Source: Spinellus fusiger (Eukaryota > Mucoromycota > Mucoromycetes > Mucorales > Phycomycetaceae). Taken from it: a DNA stretch of 64,000 nt. The notes beneath the pieces were generated by a model that was not told where the DNA came from, ran no database searches, and saw only the letters and a list, made by a program, of their open reading frames with translations. How positions within the stretch are numbered: position 1 is the stretch's first letter; the number at the start of each line of letters is the position of its first letter. The translations under genes and the position numbers were made by a program. Shown here piece by piece: positions 46,565 through 60,900 of the stretch. Location: the NCBI GenBank assembly GCA_025094145.1, contig JALLLS010000026.1:310001-374000 (forward strand). The letters are read 5' to 3'.

Positions 46565-49500
46565 CTACCTTCGCCAATACTGTGCCCACTTGTGAACTGT
46601 TTCCATGATTTGTGGGAACAACGCATTGACACTCTCAGAGATAAGTCCTTGGAAGTAGGCAATGGCAACTTCTTCTGAGAGATCAAGACGGAATTTCTCC
46701 TGGACCTGTTTCCGTTGGTTTGATTTATTAGCAGTGTGTTTCTATTTCTATAGGTCTATCCTTTTATTATTCCTGATGACTTGCCTTGATCACTGCCTTA
46801 TCAGGTTCAATTTTAATATCAGGTATATTAGCATCCACCATCAATGAAAACAAATTCAGAATTAAATTGGCATTGCGTCGTAGTGTGGTAAAGGCAGTGT
46901 AGCAAAACTGTCTGAACTTGTTGTAATGGGGTGAATTAGCACCACCCATGGCCTCAATCATTTCCTTGCACAGTTTCATAGGTGGAGGAAATGGTTTGGG
47001 ATCACGACCAAGAATAAATCCAAAGTCAACATGAAACAAATGGCCTAATCAATAAAGATAATAAGAATGCATGAAAAGTAAATAAAGTAGTCTACCTTGA
47101 GGAGAGAGTAAAAGATTATCCAAATGACGATCACCCACACCAAGAAGATAGGTAATAACACAATAGCCAGCTTATACCCTATCATTAGTACGTGTGTAGA
47201 TCATCGAAACAATAGACTCACCACAACTGCGAAGATAGGTCTCCATGACTTGAGCATCAATACCATAGATGCCATTGGGTCCTGGATCAGGATAATGCTC
47301 TCTAAAGAAGCTTTGTATGTTATTCTGATGATCATTGAGAACTGCAGCAAGTGATTTGGAAGCAATAAACTGCATCAGTCCATGCTCAGGCCCCGTAGCA
47401 AGTACTTTGTAAGGTGTTAGCTTAAGATCCAGGTTCTCTTTTCTTAGTAGCTTATCCATCAAGGTAATAATCTGAATCACAAGCTGATCCTGTCGAAGAT
47501 CATCTCCTGTCTTGAAAATAATCTAGAAACAATACCGTAAGATATAGTATCTGGCTCATCGATGGAGCCATTCTCATCAAGACTTACAGGATACTCAGTT
47601 GTATCATTACAGACAAAAGTAAGACGCAGGGGCTGTAAATTACTATTAAAGATCCCAGATTTGTCTTGAAAAAAAAAGGGTAAATAAATAAGAAATAGAC
47701 AATGGTGTTTATACTGCCTTACCTGCCAAAATACCACAGACTTCTTTTGTAGGATCAAGTGGTAGAGGACATGCAACCATGGAGTTGAAAGGGCCTTTGG
47801 GATCAGAAATCATCGATCTCAGCTTATCCACTTTCTTGGCACGCACTTCCTTCATAGCCCTAATGTCTTTGGACATTTTAGAAAGTGTTTGTATGAGTTC
47901 TCCCTGTTGTCGTAGTGTATCACGGCGTTGGTATCCATTAGGCACCTAAACAAACAAAAGATCAACACAACGATTCTTTCTTTATTGATAGAGATCCTTA
48001 CATCCATAATGGCCTTGATATAATGATAGGCTACTTTAGCATACATCTTGCCCACCACTTTATCTTCACACTCCACCATGAGATACCTGACAGCAATAAT
48101 AATAATAATAATAAAAGAATTCAATAACTGTATTCTTTTTACGATTCCTCCTTTCTCTGTCTTACCAGTGGAAGTAATTGCCAAGTACTGGATTTCGAGT
48201 AGCACGATCAATAAGGAATTGAACAAGAGATGAGTCATATGAATTAGGTGCCTTATCATTCATATGCTCGAATTTAAGAGCCTGCACAAGTTGAAGAAGA
48301 TACAAAAGCAAATCCTAATCGTTGTGTGAATCTCTGTATTATGTCAACAACAAACCTACATCATCTTCTGCCTTTCTTAACTGATTGACGGCATACGAAC
48401 GAACAGCCCTGTTCTCAAACTCCTTCCCTAGTAATTCCAGGGCATCATCAACATCAATGTCCACCCACAGAGGCAGGATATCCACTGCTTGACGCACTTC
48501 AGTAGAATCTGTCCATACAACACATTTCAAGAATTTTGTGAGTGCCTAGATGAATTAGAAAAAAAAAAGATGGGGTAGATAGCCCTTACCCTTTTGTCTC
48601 TTGTAAGATAAAAGCGGAATTTCCATACTAAATCCTTTTCTTCTGTTGTGAGTGTTTGTGTGGGTGGATAAGCCATAATACTCTATGGTTGATCCGTAAT
48701 GATAAGTCATTCCTTATATTCCTTATATTCCTTACATTCAAATCGTCTCTTATCTTTGGGTTTGGCTTCAAGTCTCTATCCAGTGGACCATTGCGATGAC
48801 TACGGACCAGCCGTCTGTGTTTGGCCTCCACAGGATTATCACGCACGATATCGGGATCCAGAATGGAAGAATAGAACATGGCAGATTCTGTAGGATGGAC
48901 AGTTGGATCCCGATGTTCCTCGGTGTCTGTAGGCATAGGCTGATTCATCGCATTAACAATAGCAGTACTGGACATAGGAGGAGGAATAGATTGTTGTTGT
49001 TGTTGTCCCAGAAGAGGTGCTGTTGGATCTGGAAGAGTGTATTCCTTACAAGATAAGATGCCTATTCTTTTCTTCCTATTGACTCTACCATTTCTCCAAA
49101 TACAACTGTAAAATCAAACTTTGGAAGTTCAATGTAAAGAGCTAAATCTGTCCACTGTTGAGAAGCATTCTATTTCTATCATCAGCCATATTCATTAGGA
49201 CTCGGGTCACCTTATGGATCTGTTCTATCTGTCGAAAGGCCATATTATCCAACCACTCCACGGGCCTGATATCTCCACAGTCATACCGCTTGACAAGCTA
49301 CCAAGGCCAACAGAATCAGCCGTGTGTCTTTACTAGTCCCTTATTACCTTCTCCAGCTTATCCATGTCGTTGGTTTGACTGACTTTACTTGGTGTGGCTG
49401 TTTCTGGACTTCCATCCGCCTCTCGTCCTGGCCAAAGGTACAATTTATGCTTTCCCTTGCGAAGAGTGCTGATTGTCCTAGTGTGAATGCACAGAAACAT

Positions 49501-50078
49501 AAAGGAAAGAGAGAAAGAGAGGCAACCCTCACTTACAAGTGCTTTCCAAAGAGCGGAAAGGTAGTCCCTCCCACAGGCACTACTTTACGAGGACCTACAG
49601 TGTCCCATACAGTGATAGCATACTGTGCAGAGGCAGGCAAGTCACAGTATTTGATAGGGAGTGTCAGCCATTCATTCCAACTACCCCCACAAGAAGTTAT
49701 GACTTGTATTCACCATCGGCCGTCAGCCTCTCTATTACCTCCAGTGGCTCTTAAACGCCTTGTAGCTTGTCTGCAGAGGCACCGTCAGAGGCTTATTGTC
49801 ACCATAGAGCTGTACTGTAACATGGAAATCAGGTTGTTGGGTGCTGTCAAGTATGAAGTGTCAATAGACTGTACTGTGCTATAGGAGAACAGCTTACATT
49901 GCTGGAATGTCTTGCACTATGTCGAGTGTTCCTTCTAAACTAGAGCTACAAGAACAAGGCATTGAGTGACGTCAAGAGACACACTTCTCTACTAGTCTTT
50001 GTCTCTCCCACCCGTTCCCTACATTCTAATGGAGACTGGCAAATGAACATCTTTTGTCAGACAGTAAGAAAAGTCCAT
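46565..50078 (-). CDS. VPS34: Phosphatidylinositol 3-kinase Vps34
   Basis: Class III PI3-kinase making PI3P on endosomes and autophagosomes, partner of Vps15 and Beclin/Vps30. From ATG 50078: [18 protein letters not shown], then [15 protein letters not shown] (C2 domain), [16 protein letters not shown] and [13 protein letters not shown]. The helical domain follows ([35 protein letters not shown]). The kinase domain has [11 protein letters not shown] (~47490), the catalytic loop [17 protein letters not shown] (~47110-47150), [20 protein letters not shown] (~46980-47035) and the C-terminal helix HKWAQYWRR at 46568-46594. Many short GT-AG introns. No lesion noticed in the parts traced. Starts only 185 bp downstream of the kinase gene end. 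Confidence 0.93.
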
Positions 50079-50262
50079 GGCAAAAGTGCTTTACACCACT
50101 CCACTGGTCTTTCTTTCTTTCTTTTGAAATGTCGGCCTTTCAATCATTTATGCTTGAAGGAGGGGACAAGTGACGAGTCCATGCAAAATAAAGAAAAAAA
50201 GAAAAAAAAAAGGAAATTCTATAGCTACTGAATGGATCCACCAAGAATCCAGCAAAGAGTAT
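50079..50262 (-). promoter_or_regulatory. Compact 184 bp VPS34 promoter / KIN28 3' region
   Basis: The only space between the stop of the upstream kinase gene and the VPS34 start on the same strand, so it must hold both the terminator of one and the promoter of the other. It carries an A-rich run (50189-50212). No clear TATA box. Confidence 0.4.
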
Positions 50263-51788
50263 CTATTCTTTACTATTGAAATCCAACCTTCTCTGTGATT
50301 TTGTTTTTGTCTCTTCGTCCTGTATAAACGAGCCTGCCTTACGCTTCAATGCTGGCTGGGGTGGCTGCTCAACCTCGGGTGTCTTTTGAGGGAGTTTCTC
50401 AGGAGGTGTTGCAAGAGGAGCATTTCGGAAATAAGAATGGTGTAAGCACTGTAGAGAGTTGTTAAGAGAAAAGAAGAAGAAAAAAAAACTCAATCACAGA
50501 CTTACCTCTTCTGCTGTCCATCGTTTGTTAGGATCAAACACCAGCATTTTATCCAATAGATCAAGGGCATCTGTACCAGCAGCTGTAAAGTACTGTCCCA
50601 GAGGCACCTTGGGAAACAACTTGAACTGTATAAAATCAGACAGACTTGACATTCCCTTGCAATTCATAGATTTAGCATGGACATACTTTTATATGCGTGA
50701 GTTGTCTGTGTTTACCGGCCAGTCTGTTTCTGTGGGTGTTCCAAGAGCATGAAATATCTTGGTCAATTGATCCACATCAGAGTCGCCTGCTACATAGGGT
50801 GTTCTCAGCATGAGTTCTGCAAAGATACAACCCACAGCCCAAATATCAACAGAATAAGAGTACTCTTTAGCACCAAACAGAAGTTCTGGAGATCGGTACC
50901 ATCTGTTGTAGATGCATATACATTGAGTACTTTTTTTTATCATACAAAAAAAAAGAAAAAGAGAGAGAGATGTATAGTCTAGGATGTAGAATACCTTGTT
51001 ACTACCTGAGATGTCATTTGGCGTCCAGGATCTCCCCATTCCCTTGCTAGACCAAAATCAGCAATCTTCAGTATGCCATCATGAGTCAATAGCAAATTGT
51101 TTGGCTTCATATCCTGTAAATGTAGGTATGCATTAGCCTACAGCGTCTTTCTTCTTCTTTTTACCCTGTGGAGAATAAAGTGTCTGTGACAATGATCAAG
51201 TCCACGCAATATCATTAGCATCCATGACTTAATATCGGCAGGCATAAAGAGAATAGATTTGTCCTTGATGACTTGCTCAAGATCAGAGTCAAGGTACTCT
51301 AGCACCAAGTTCAGATTTGTTTTATGAGAAAACACATCAATCAACTATGATGAAGGGTTATTTGTAACTGTTATTGTTGGGATAAATAGCACAGTACAAG
51401 AGAGCCATTCCATTCCGTGCTACACTGCACTACACTGCACTACACTACACTACACTACACTACACTACACTATCTCTTCATACCTCAATAACGTGTGTGT
51501 GTCTTAATTCTTGCAGATATCTCACTTCTCGAATAGCTGTCAAATCAAGTCCATCTTTAAACTGTCCCATTTTTATCTTTTTGATAGCCACTTTTCGCCC
51601 TGTAGAAAGCTGTTTGCCTTAGATATTGTATTAGAATAATCTCCACTGAATAGTCTTTCTCTCTGTAGGTGTATCTTCATACCTCGGTAGACAACAGCAT
51701 AAGTACCCTCTCCAATCTTCATGTCTTTTTGATATTTCTTTTCTGTGTGCAAGTTGATTTCATCGGCATCCTCGTTTTCTATGGCCAT
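50263..51788 (-). CDS. KIN28: Cyclin-dependent kinase Kin28/CDK7 (TFIIH, CAK)
   Basis: Phosphorylates the RNA polymerase II C-terminal domain within TFIIH. Seven exons (51683-51788, 51484-51617, 51165-51344, 50995-51113, 50716-50902, 50506-50655, 50263-50448) total 1062 nt, 353 aa. The glycine loop is [12 protein letters not shown], the ATP Lys [13 protein letters not shown], then [14 protein letters not shown] (the PSTAIRE-type helix, CDK7-like). [21 protein letters not shown] and the T-loop [20 protein letters not shown] follow, with Thr at the activating position. [20 protein letters not shown] matches CDK7. A basic C-terminal tail ([16 protein letters not shown]) ends it. Intron 2 holds the CACTA array. 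No lesions. Confidence 0.94.
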
Positions 51789-52280
51789 GGCGTCTGTCGA
51801 TCGTCGTTTTCGTTCTGCTTGGACAGGAAGAGAGGGAAAAAATTAATGCTAGTGACCTTGGTCAAGTAAAGTCACATAACAAGGAGTCTTAAATGTACTC
51901 GATGCCAATCCGTCCTAAAGAAAAGATCAAAAAGAAACAGCACAGCACAGCACAGTATAAGAAGGCTATCAGCACACCAAGAGAGTATACAACGAGACTA
52001 CTTCTTCCAAGAGAATATCAAGATACAAAGGCATAAGAAGAAGTAATTTAAACCAGAAGGCGAGTGCAATCATAGTAGACACTTTTATCCCACCAATACA
52101 TAAGCATATAGACAAGTGTATAGCTTATAAATAACTTTTGCAGATTCACAAGTAAAAATACAAATACAACGACAAAACAAAGTAATTAATATTAGCATAA
52201 TTAACAATAGAATATAAATAAGAATATAAATAAAAAATAAAAAATAAATAAATAAAAAGAATACATCTTCCTATAAGCCA
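51789..52280. other. Spacer between subtilase 3' end and KIN28
   Basis: Promoter region of KIN28, with short direct repeats (agcacagcacagc, 51939-51953) and an A/T-rich tract (52190-52260). No gene seen. Confidence 0.5.
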
Positions 52281-55200
52281 TTAGTTATTTATACGTATTG
52301 GACCTGATGTCCACTCCTCCCAGTCTTTTTCCAAGTCTGGATTGCCCATAAGTCGAAGCGCACGAACTCTCAGATAATAAGTGCCTGATGAAACAGTAGA
52401 GGCACCAAATCCAGTGCCCATAAGTCTTTCTGGATAAACTACTTTCCCATTCCATGGTACTGTATGAACATGATTGTCAATGCCCTGTGTATTCCTTTCC
52501 CAGTATAAACCAGGACTATCTTCTACAGCACCCACAAGTTTATGCTGACTATCCAGAATATCAAGATGCACTTGAGAAGAAGGCATCAAAAGACGACAGA
52601 CAACGACAGGTACTGAGTTGGTGGAATTAAAATAGAATGTGTCGAGTGGTGAATACACTTTAGTATAATTGTCTGATGCCACCATGGATGGAGAATCGGT
52701 ATCAAAAATAGGCAATTCTACCATCTTTCCTATGACACCAAAGTAGGGTACAGTGGCCAAGGTGGATGAAGTTTTAGGATCAACAAGGGCAATAAAGCCC
52801 CCATAGATGGGGTAATGATATTCAGTGGTGGGTGGTAGTTGTAGAGTTACTGTTACTTTTACTATCTTTCCTGCTGGTACTGTCATAACTTCTGATGGTG
52901 AGAATACAAGATCAACTTTTACTTCTTTTCTCTGAATAGGCTCTACAAGCACCAAGCCATTGTCTTCATCAAAGGGTTGAATTGACTTGGAGACTTGATT
53001 TTTAAACACCATCTCAACAGGATGTAGGCCACTGTTTTCTATGTGAAGGGTATGCGTTTTGTAGAGGGTTGGACTGGCTGTGTCATTGAAGCTGATTTGG
53101 GCTGGTGAGATGTGCAAAAGGCTGTTTAAAGCTGTGTAGGCTAAGAATAAAGTATTAGATAAGAATCCAGTAGACTATGTAATAAATGCTTTTATAGATA
53201 GATAGATAACTTACGTTGAACAAGTCCAGCACCTTGAAGAAGTGGGTGATCTGGCTTATTTTCAAAACTAGCAAGCCTTGCGTGGTTCTGGAGTTTCTCT
53301 ATGAGATATTTTGGACTTGTGTTTTTATGCTGCTGCTTATGTGCTTGAAGCATAATAGCAAGCACACCTGCTACATGAGGTGCAGCCATCGAAGTGCCTG
53401 ATCTTATCCCCCATCCACCATTGTCATGCTTTGGAAGAGTAGAATAAACATCACCACCAATACCTGCCAGATTAGGCTTCAAGTCGAGCTCATAACTCGG
53501 TCCTACACTTGAAAAATCAGACACTTGGCCCGCTGTACTTATCTCCTGGTCCACTGACTGCTCAGGAAAAGAGATAATGATAGGTAAGTGGGGTTTATCA
53601 GATTTAAATAGCCCAAGTAGTTTGGTAGCTAATGAGAGTGGGATACCAGCACAAGGGAGCCCTCCTTCAGTGGTCTGAGAGGCCACGGGCTTCTCTGAGT
53701 TTGGGTCATAGAACAAGACACCTTTGGCTCCAGATTGACTTGCTATCTCGATTTTTCTATCAAATGTGCATTCACCACGCATCACAAAGAGTATTTTTCC
53801 CTGAATATCTGTGGCAGATAAAGTCCCTGTGGAGTTGCATGCAGTAATGGAGTTTTCTCCGTCAAAGGCAGTAACCAGAGTGCCTTGAGGAAAGCTCGTG
53901 GTGGAGACCGAAAGTTGGTAGGCTAAAATGAAGTACATCAGGTCAGCAACAATTGCACTATTGAATAGCAAAAAAGAAAGAAAGATATATATATAAATAT
54001 ATATATGTTTATGTTTATGTTTATATAAAAAGACAAAAGAACTCACAGTAAAATTGGTTGGGTAATAAGTTCACTGTTGCCACTCTGGACGTGGAGTATG
54101 CGTTATCCACAGAGGCTACAGAGACAGTATTTTTGCCAGAACCTGGTGTATTCTGCATGAATATACCCTCATCTCCTTGGTTTCCAGCAACACCAACCAC
54201 TATAGAGTACAAGTTAACACATACTCTATCTTATGTAAACACTACATCCATACACACTCATATTTACCAATCACTCCCTTCTGTACTAAACGATCAGCAA
54301 CTACAGCCATGGCATCTTCTGGCCAAGCGTTTTCAACACCAAGACTAAGATTAATAACATTACATCCTACATGAAATAAAATGTATAAGCTATGGAGGCT
54401 ATGGCTACTATCACTGTCATACCTTCTTCATAGGCCATTTCCATAGCTTTAATAACAGTATCTTCACTAGCTCCACTGTGGCATCCAAATATTCGCCACA
54501 TGCCTAATGTAGCGTCAGGTACTATTCCTGTAAAATTCTATTCACTCGAGCAATACATCAGTGTACTGAACTCTTTATCATATTCAAGTTTACCAATTCT
54601 GGAGCATATCCTCCTATAATACCGCTCACATGCGTCCCATGTCCTTTACAATGTATTTCATTAGATATCAATAGAGTAAATCCTGTACATCAACCCATCT
54701 ACCTGTATCCAATCCTGTACATAGATCATAGGGATCATTTTCTGGTAAATGTCGACCAACAGCAATATCATCTTCATCTGGGTCTACCAAGTTACGGCCA
54801 TAGGCAAATTTATAACCCTTTCCAAATCCACCTCCAAGTGCTGGATGTGTATAGTCAACACCTATCAATACAATACAAAAAGGTAGAGAAAGAGAGATTA
54901 AAGAGAGAGAGAGGAAATACACACATCAAAAAGTGTATAATAAAAATAGTTTACCAGAATCAAGAATCCCAATCACTATCCCCTTTCCAGTAAGATTAAG
55001 CTCACGTTGCAATTCTGGGATCTGGGAAAGATGGCCATCGTAGGGTCTCTGCTGGGATTTATGAACCCATTGTGGCCGTGGAATATGGTATACTGGATAG
55101 ATCCTTTTGACATCTGGACTTTTAAGTAAGCCTGCTAGTACAGGATGATGAAGTTCTCTCAAGAATCTTGTTGAACTCTTTGTCACTGTGTTTTTGTCTT

Positions 55201-55453
55201 TCTCGTTGATATGAAAAGACATTCCTTTAAAAAGAGTACCAGAATAGGTATGTCTCACTCGAAATAAGTGTCTAATACTATGAAGGGAGGCCAGGATGTG
55301 TTGATGTTGATATTCTTCTTGATGATCATTGTACTCTACAATGTAAGTGCCTGATACAACAGAAGCACATTGGGTCAGTACAATCTCCGTTGAAAATAAG
55401 AACAAAATAATAATAAATTGCATGAAATAGTAATTAAAAAACACTAGCATCAA
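52281..55453 (-). CDS. Secreted subtilisin-like serine protease (S8, PA domain)
   Basis: Extracellular endopeptidase. Signal-like hydrophobic start (MQFIIILFLFSTEIVLTQCA), then an inhibitor_I9-type propeptide (SGTYIVEYND ... FKGMSFHI). The catalytic triad is all present: Asp in GIVIGILDSG/VDYTHPALGG (split by an intron at 54862-54954), His in GHGTHVSGIIGGYAP (54620-54645), Ser in RSGTSMAAPHVAG (53375-53405). The Asn oxyanion region is GVAGNQGDEG. A PA (protease-associated) insert lies before the Ser (GKILFVMRGECTFDRK ... GAKGVLFYDP), and a C-terminal Fn3-like region ends PIRINN. First exon 54955-55453. Several introns, some with TA microsatellites (53985-54008). No lesion seen; likely a nutritional or host-interaction protease. 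Confidence 0.9.
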
Positions 55454-56264
55454 CAGAGCTTGAAATATAATCTTTATATATGTATTATTTACTCCTTTAG
55501 TTTATAATGAGAAGTAGGGATGAGTGAGGAGACACTGATACCAGAAAGAAGTACGTATTTCTTTTGGTACTTGAATATTTATTCCAATTGCTTTTATTCT
55601 ACCATTACGCTATGTTTAGATAACTACGATCAATTCCATTTTATTCATTACTAATTTCTTGTGCCTCACTAATGTATAAGAATATCTATATTTATAAAGT
55701 ATAGTGTTATAGAGAGAGAGGGAGGGAGGGAGTTTGACTCATTAGATTGGCCTATATGTTTTACACTGACAGTGACGAGGTAACCAGATTGCTTTAGTCG
55801 CACTATTAAAGACATCAGTACCACTTTTTACACCAAAACAAGTTCACAACAGCTAGTTATATTCCTATCAATAAAGTATCTCAATAGAGTCTCCTTTTAG
55901 AGCAGAAATACTCTTTTCTTAATACCCCAAGAAATATATTCTCCTTGAGCTGAATTAATTTTGATTATAATCACGTTTGTTGTTGAATACTTTCAGTCAA
56001 AGGATAGATTGTGCATTCATAATCATCTGTGCATTTCAAATTCACATTGGTCTTCTCTATCCCTGCACACTCTTTTGATATGTCTGTAACCTCATGTGTT
56101 TTTTATTTTATTTTATTTTATTTTATTTTATTTTATTTTATATTATATTATATTATATTATATTTTTTAGATAATGACTAAACTTTCTGTGAATAATTAA
56201 ATGAATACTAAATGTTTATGGTTATATTTATGGTTATATTTATGGTTATATTTATATAACCATT
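55454..56264. other. Spacer with TTTTA/TATAT microsatellites
   Basis: Promoter side of the subtilase. A gagagagagagggaggg tract (55711-55729), a TTTTA array running into TATAT (56102-56164) and a repeated ggttatatttat (56219-56256) directly before the Tc1 relic. No gene. Confidence 0.55.
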
Positions 56265-57015
56265 GAGAAATACTTAGTACTTGGTGGGTCTAGCCTTAAC
56301 ATCCATCATGTTTCAACAACTCCGATCCATGTTGGCTTTACGAGTACTAGTGAATTCCTTTGGTTTTTTTTCTCATTCTGATATTAAAAAGACCCTCACA
56401 CCCTTTCTAAAAATGTAAACATGTCTGTTATCGTATAGGCTACAATTTCATTAGGATCAAACAGAGTCAGTTAGAGTATGGTCTGAGCTACGAGGCAGTC
56501 AGTAGGGCGAACGAGAGGCATCTTCTGTCCTCTACACGTTTGTTAACCTACCAGTAGAGTAGCTGAACCTGTCTTGCCAAACTTTAGTGCCTATTTCTAT
56601 ATTCTATAAAAGATAGGTACTAGATTTCAGGGCAATACACCTCCTTCAAGCCATTCATATAGGTTTTAGTGTTCATATCATCCTTCACAACAAATAATCT
56701 CACAACACCTCTATTGGGATATCCCCGCACATGTATGTTGCCACCACTCTATTGCTCTACACCCACCAGATACTCAAAGATATAAAACACTTTGCTCTGT
56801 CTCAGTATAATCACAGTATTACCACTTCCATATAACTTTTTTTTTCATCAGACCAGATGACAAAATACCACTGTCTATGTGTCCAATAGAGATGCCCATA
56901 GGTCTACTGAATTTGCCATTGTAGTACTCATGAGTGGTAGCCTTTCCTTTCTTCAAGAACCTCCACATGATGTAAATAGTGAATTTGCGTGAAATAATAG
57001 CACGAGTATGAGCAC
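56265..57015 (-). mobile_element. Tc1/mariner relic (element G)
   Basis: Minus-strand fragments: QWYFVIWSDE (56850-56880) for the first catalytic Asp, IHVRGYPNRGVVRLFVV (56680-56740), and the C-terminal MMDVKARPTKY before a stop (56279-56312), which is the usual end of these transposases. The middle and N-terminus are stop-ridden or missing. No clean terminal repeats found. Confidence 0.6.
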
Positions 57016-57963
57016 TATTATTTTAACCTTATCAGAAAAAAATACGTGGAAAATATACCGGTGTTGTTGGTTAAAGAAAGTATGATACACTAAATTACAA
57101 TTACGAGTAGAAACACTAGTGTATGCACATTTATTAAGTAATAGGAGTCTACATAATTTAAAATAACCGAGTAATCCTGTCCGTTTAGTTTAGTCTAAAA
57201 GATAGACAGGATTTTTTTCCCTTCTATTCTTATTATTGAATGATAGGTACATGTGTGAGCTTAGCACGATCAGATAGCTATCTCCTTATTCAAGTAAATA
57301 TGAACCTACAAGATCACGTTCAAGGCCTAGAGTCAACAGGATCTCCTAAGAATGTTTGCAGTTTTACTAAACTAAAACTATATACTTTGTTCACACAATA
57401 GTTTGTATTCTGAACAGTAGATAATAAAAGTTTGCTTTTCTCTTTCCTTTACAATCTGTTAGGCTATACATCAAAAAGTGTTTATGTATTGAATATTCAC
57501 AAATGTGCTTTGCTGTCAGTTCAAATAAGCAAATGTTTCTTTTTATATTAAAAATAGAAATAAACGATGCATTGCTATTTTTCAATCTTTCTTTCTATTT
57601 AAATAAAGAATAAAATAATAAAACAGTAATGGTATCAATGACACCAAGTCCTAAACAATAAGCACTTTCTATAGAACAATTGTGCATTTAATAGATACAA
57701 CAATCTATAATAGTTAGGTTGTTCAGGTGAGTTATATAAAGATATTATGATTTCATTTGTAATCAATAATATATAAATATATAAAAACATATTATATTCC
57801 TAATACAATTATATAGTCCTTAGAATGTTTCTGTCTATTATCTCATATTTATAAACATGAAGAGTATTTATTATAAAGCTTAACTATATACTGATGTAAA
57901 TTGGAGTGTTGAAATAGTTATTTCTTTTTTTTTTTCTTTTTTCTTTTTTTCTTTTTTTCTTTT
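57016..57963. other. AT-rich 3' flank of the DOCK gene
   Basis: No supported gene. A C/T-rich run of ctttttttc (57920-57966) lies at the 3' end of the DOCK gene. Confidence 0.5.
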
Positions 57964-60900
57964 TTAACTTTGCGACTTCTTTCTAGATTTTTTGCGAAGT
58001 GTCATTTTCAGACTACGTGATATGCTTTCTGCTCGCGAAATAGATGTGTTTTCCACAGCAGTACGCATCAATACATGTTCTGGTACAGGAGATCGAATGG
58101 AAAAGGCTCTACTGACAGGTGACATAAGAGGAGAGGGCTGCTGTGAAGTAGGGCTATAAGGCTGAACCGTTGAATTTTGGCGTGTTACTGAAGGTCGTTG
58201 CTGTTGTTCACTTGTTTCTGGTAATACTGTATGTTTAGACTCTACGTCTAAGGACTTTTTGGTTTTGCCAACACGCGAAATTTCTTCTGCAAAGTTTTTC
58301 TTGTAAACTAAATAATAGTAATAATAGTAATAAGCAACATTGTCTTTAGGATAACAAGAAACTTACAGTCAACAAGAGTGCTATGGAAGGGACGCATATC
58401 TTGACTAACGAGTTTGTTGTGAGCTTCTAGACATTGCTCGACAATCTTGACCTAAAAATACCGATAAATGTCAGTTTATAATGTAATGTAATTAATTAAA
58501 AATATAAATAGAAGAGTATATAAATACAAAATAAAAATACAATGGATTATTTGTGCCTTTTGGACGTATACTTACTTGTGTATCAATTGAACTCTTGAGA
58601 CGCTCAATCCAATGATGCATTTCTGGGTTGGACGCCCAGTATTCTTGTGAGAAAAAGGCATTTCGATAAAGAGGTACACCTCCATTCACTGGGGCATCCA
58701 CTGCGCCATTAAGAGCCATGGAAAACGGACTCACATTGACTGGATTAGAACCTGATGGAGGACGTTTCTGGTTCAAATGGACAGAGTATTTCTTAAGAAG
58801 TTCTAAAAGTTCTTGGTTCTTGTTTTCAACGGCAACCACAGCGTTCTCAATAGGCGACACTTCTTTGACTTGGACATGAATAATCTTTGATCGTCGAGCA
58901 ATATTCGGGAACTGGTCTTCACATGTCAATACTGTTTTCTCGGTCCAAAGATTTAAAAAGTCTGTCTCTGGCCTACGATCTTCGTTTGATTGTTGAGTTT
59001 TATTAATAGGTCGAGAGAAAGAGAACACATAAACACCATTTGTTGCGCAATACTTTTTAACATAGTCTGGTACCAAGGAGTTCTTCATCTTTTGCTTTGA
59101 TTCTCCCTCGGGCTCTGGTACAACCGCTGTAATCTGAAGGTATTGTCCATCTAAAGAACTTTCTAATTCTTTCAGCTGTTCCTCTGACATCACTGCCATT
59201 GCTGCATGTTTTCCTGAAAGTAGTTGTGCATTGGGATGTCGGTTCTGCATTCGTTCAACAAAGGAGACCATCTTTTCCCATTCCAATCCACGGTAAATGT
59301 ATTGGTGGTTGCGTACACTATCAGGAAATCCTCGACCATAGAAACCCACTCGGAAATATTCTGGAAAGTAGCGTTCTTTCTTTACAATATTCTGAGCTAG
59401 TTGTGCTTGGCGCTGCAGTACTTCACTCAACTTGACAAAATCAAAGATGGTTGTTTCGTACTCATGAGCGAGTTCCTTGCACAACTGAACTGATATCTCC
59501 CAGGCATTGCCTTGTTCAAGATAGCCGATCATTGTCCAATAAAGCTTCTCTTTACGAGAAAAGGATGTCTGAGCCTTGAAACCAAGTTCAGGAATAGCAA
59601 CGAGTTTTTCATAAGGATCCCAGGCAAGAAGATTGGCATGGAATCTTAGCGTCAGAGCAGCCTCAATGTAGTTATGGCTTCCAACATGAAGCTGAACAAG
59701 TTGGTGGACATACTTTATATAGATCTCCTCACGCTCTATCACTTGAATGAACTTCATCAGTTTAAGTGTAGCATTGATACGTTCATCCATAAACTCGTCA
59801 TCATCCAGTGGAAGACTTCGAATCTGTAGTAGTAGTTCCATGAATTTACTCAAGGACTCTACTGCTTGTCTTCCGGGTTCATACAGTTTAACAGAATCTT
59901 GAGATAATAGTTTAATCTCTAATAATCGTTTCAACTCCTCCACCATATGAACTCGAATGGCTTCTGTTCCTTTGTTTTCAGACATCACAAGTCGATCCAA
60001 CGTAGCTATGAGCAAGTGTTGTATCCGAGTTAGTTCTCCAAACATGTGCAGTTCAATAGTGAAAATGTCAGCAATCACTTCAAGAGCAGCAGAACGAGAC
60101 TGTTCATGAAGAGTAATGGCAACAGCACACAGTGGACGCAGAATAATAGGAATCAAATCGATTTGCAGTATGGATATGGCAGGGATCTTTGCCCCTTCTT
60201 CACCCGTCATGTTCATAGACAGTCTTTCACTCGATGGCTTCAGCTCTTCCTTTTCCTTGGTATCATTGATCTTCTCAATCATAATCTTCACTCCAAACAT
60301 GTCTAGATCATTCTCCAAAAAGGACACAACACCACGCCCTCTGGGTTCCTTCCTGATAGCCTCCAACTGTTCAACTTCTGCTTTTTTAGTAAAGTAGGCA
60401 AGAACATCAGGCTTTAATACTTCTTCTGACTTGACATGTCCTGATCCTGCCAACCGCCAAAGCTGCAACAACACTTTAGCACCCACCACGCCTTTGTTGT
60501 TTCCAGCCAACTTCCATACCGCCCGCTGCGTTTGAGGCAAGAAGTTCTCAATCTCCAAACGTCTGCTTGACATGGTCTGTAACAGAGTGACGAACAAGGT
60601 TCTCCACAACACCAGCCGTACATTCTGTTCCGTCTCCTCCTCTGTTTCCGTTGCCTCCAACTGTGTTGTGGGAAGAAAGTTCTTGAACTCGAACAGAGTA
60701 GCAGCAGGAGCGAGAATATTACACAGGACAATATGATGAGCAATGACGTCCATGTTGAGCCAGTGATTAGGTACTTTCCGAGTACTGCGTGTGGGATCTT
60801 CTTTACACCGAGTAAGCCCTTCCAACGAACATTTTGTTTCTTCAAGGATTTGTAGATCATCGCCAAAAAGAATCGCCATACACGTGTGGCATACTTTACA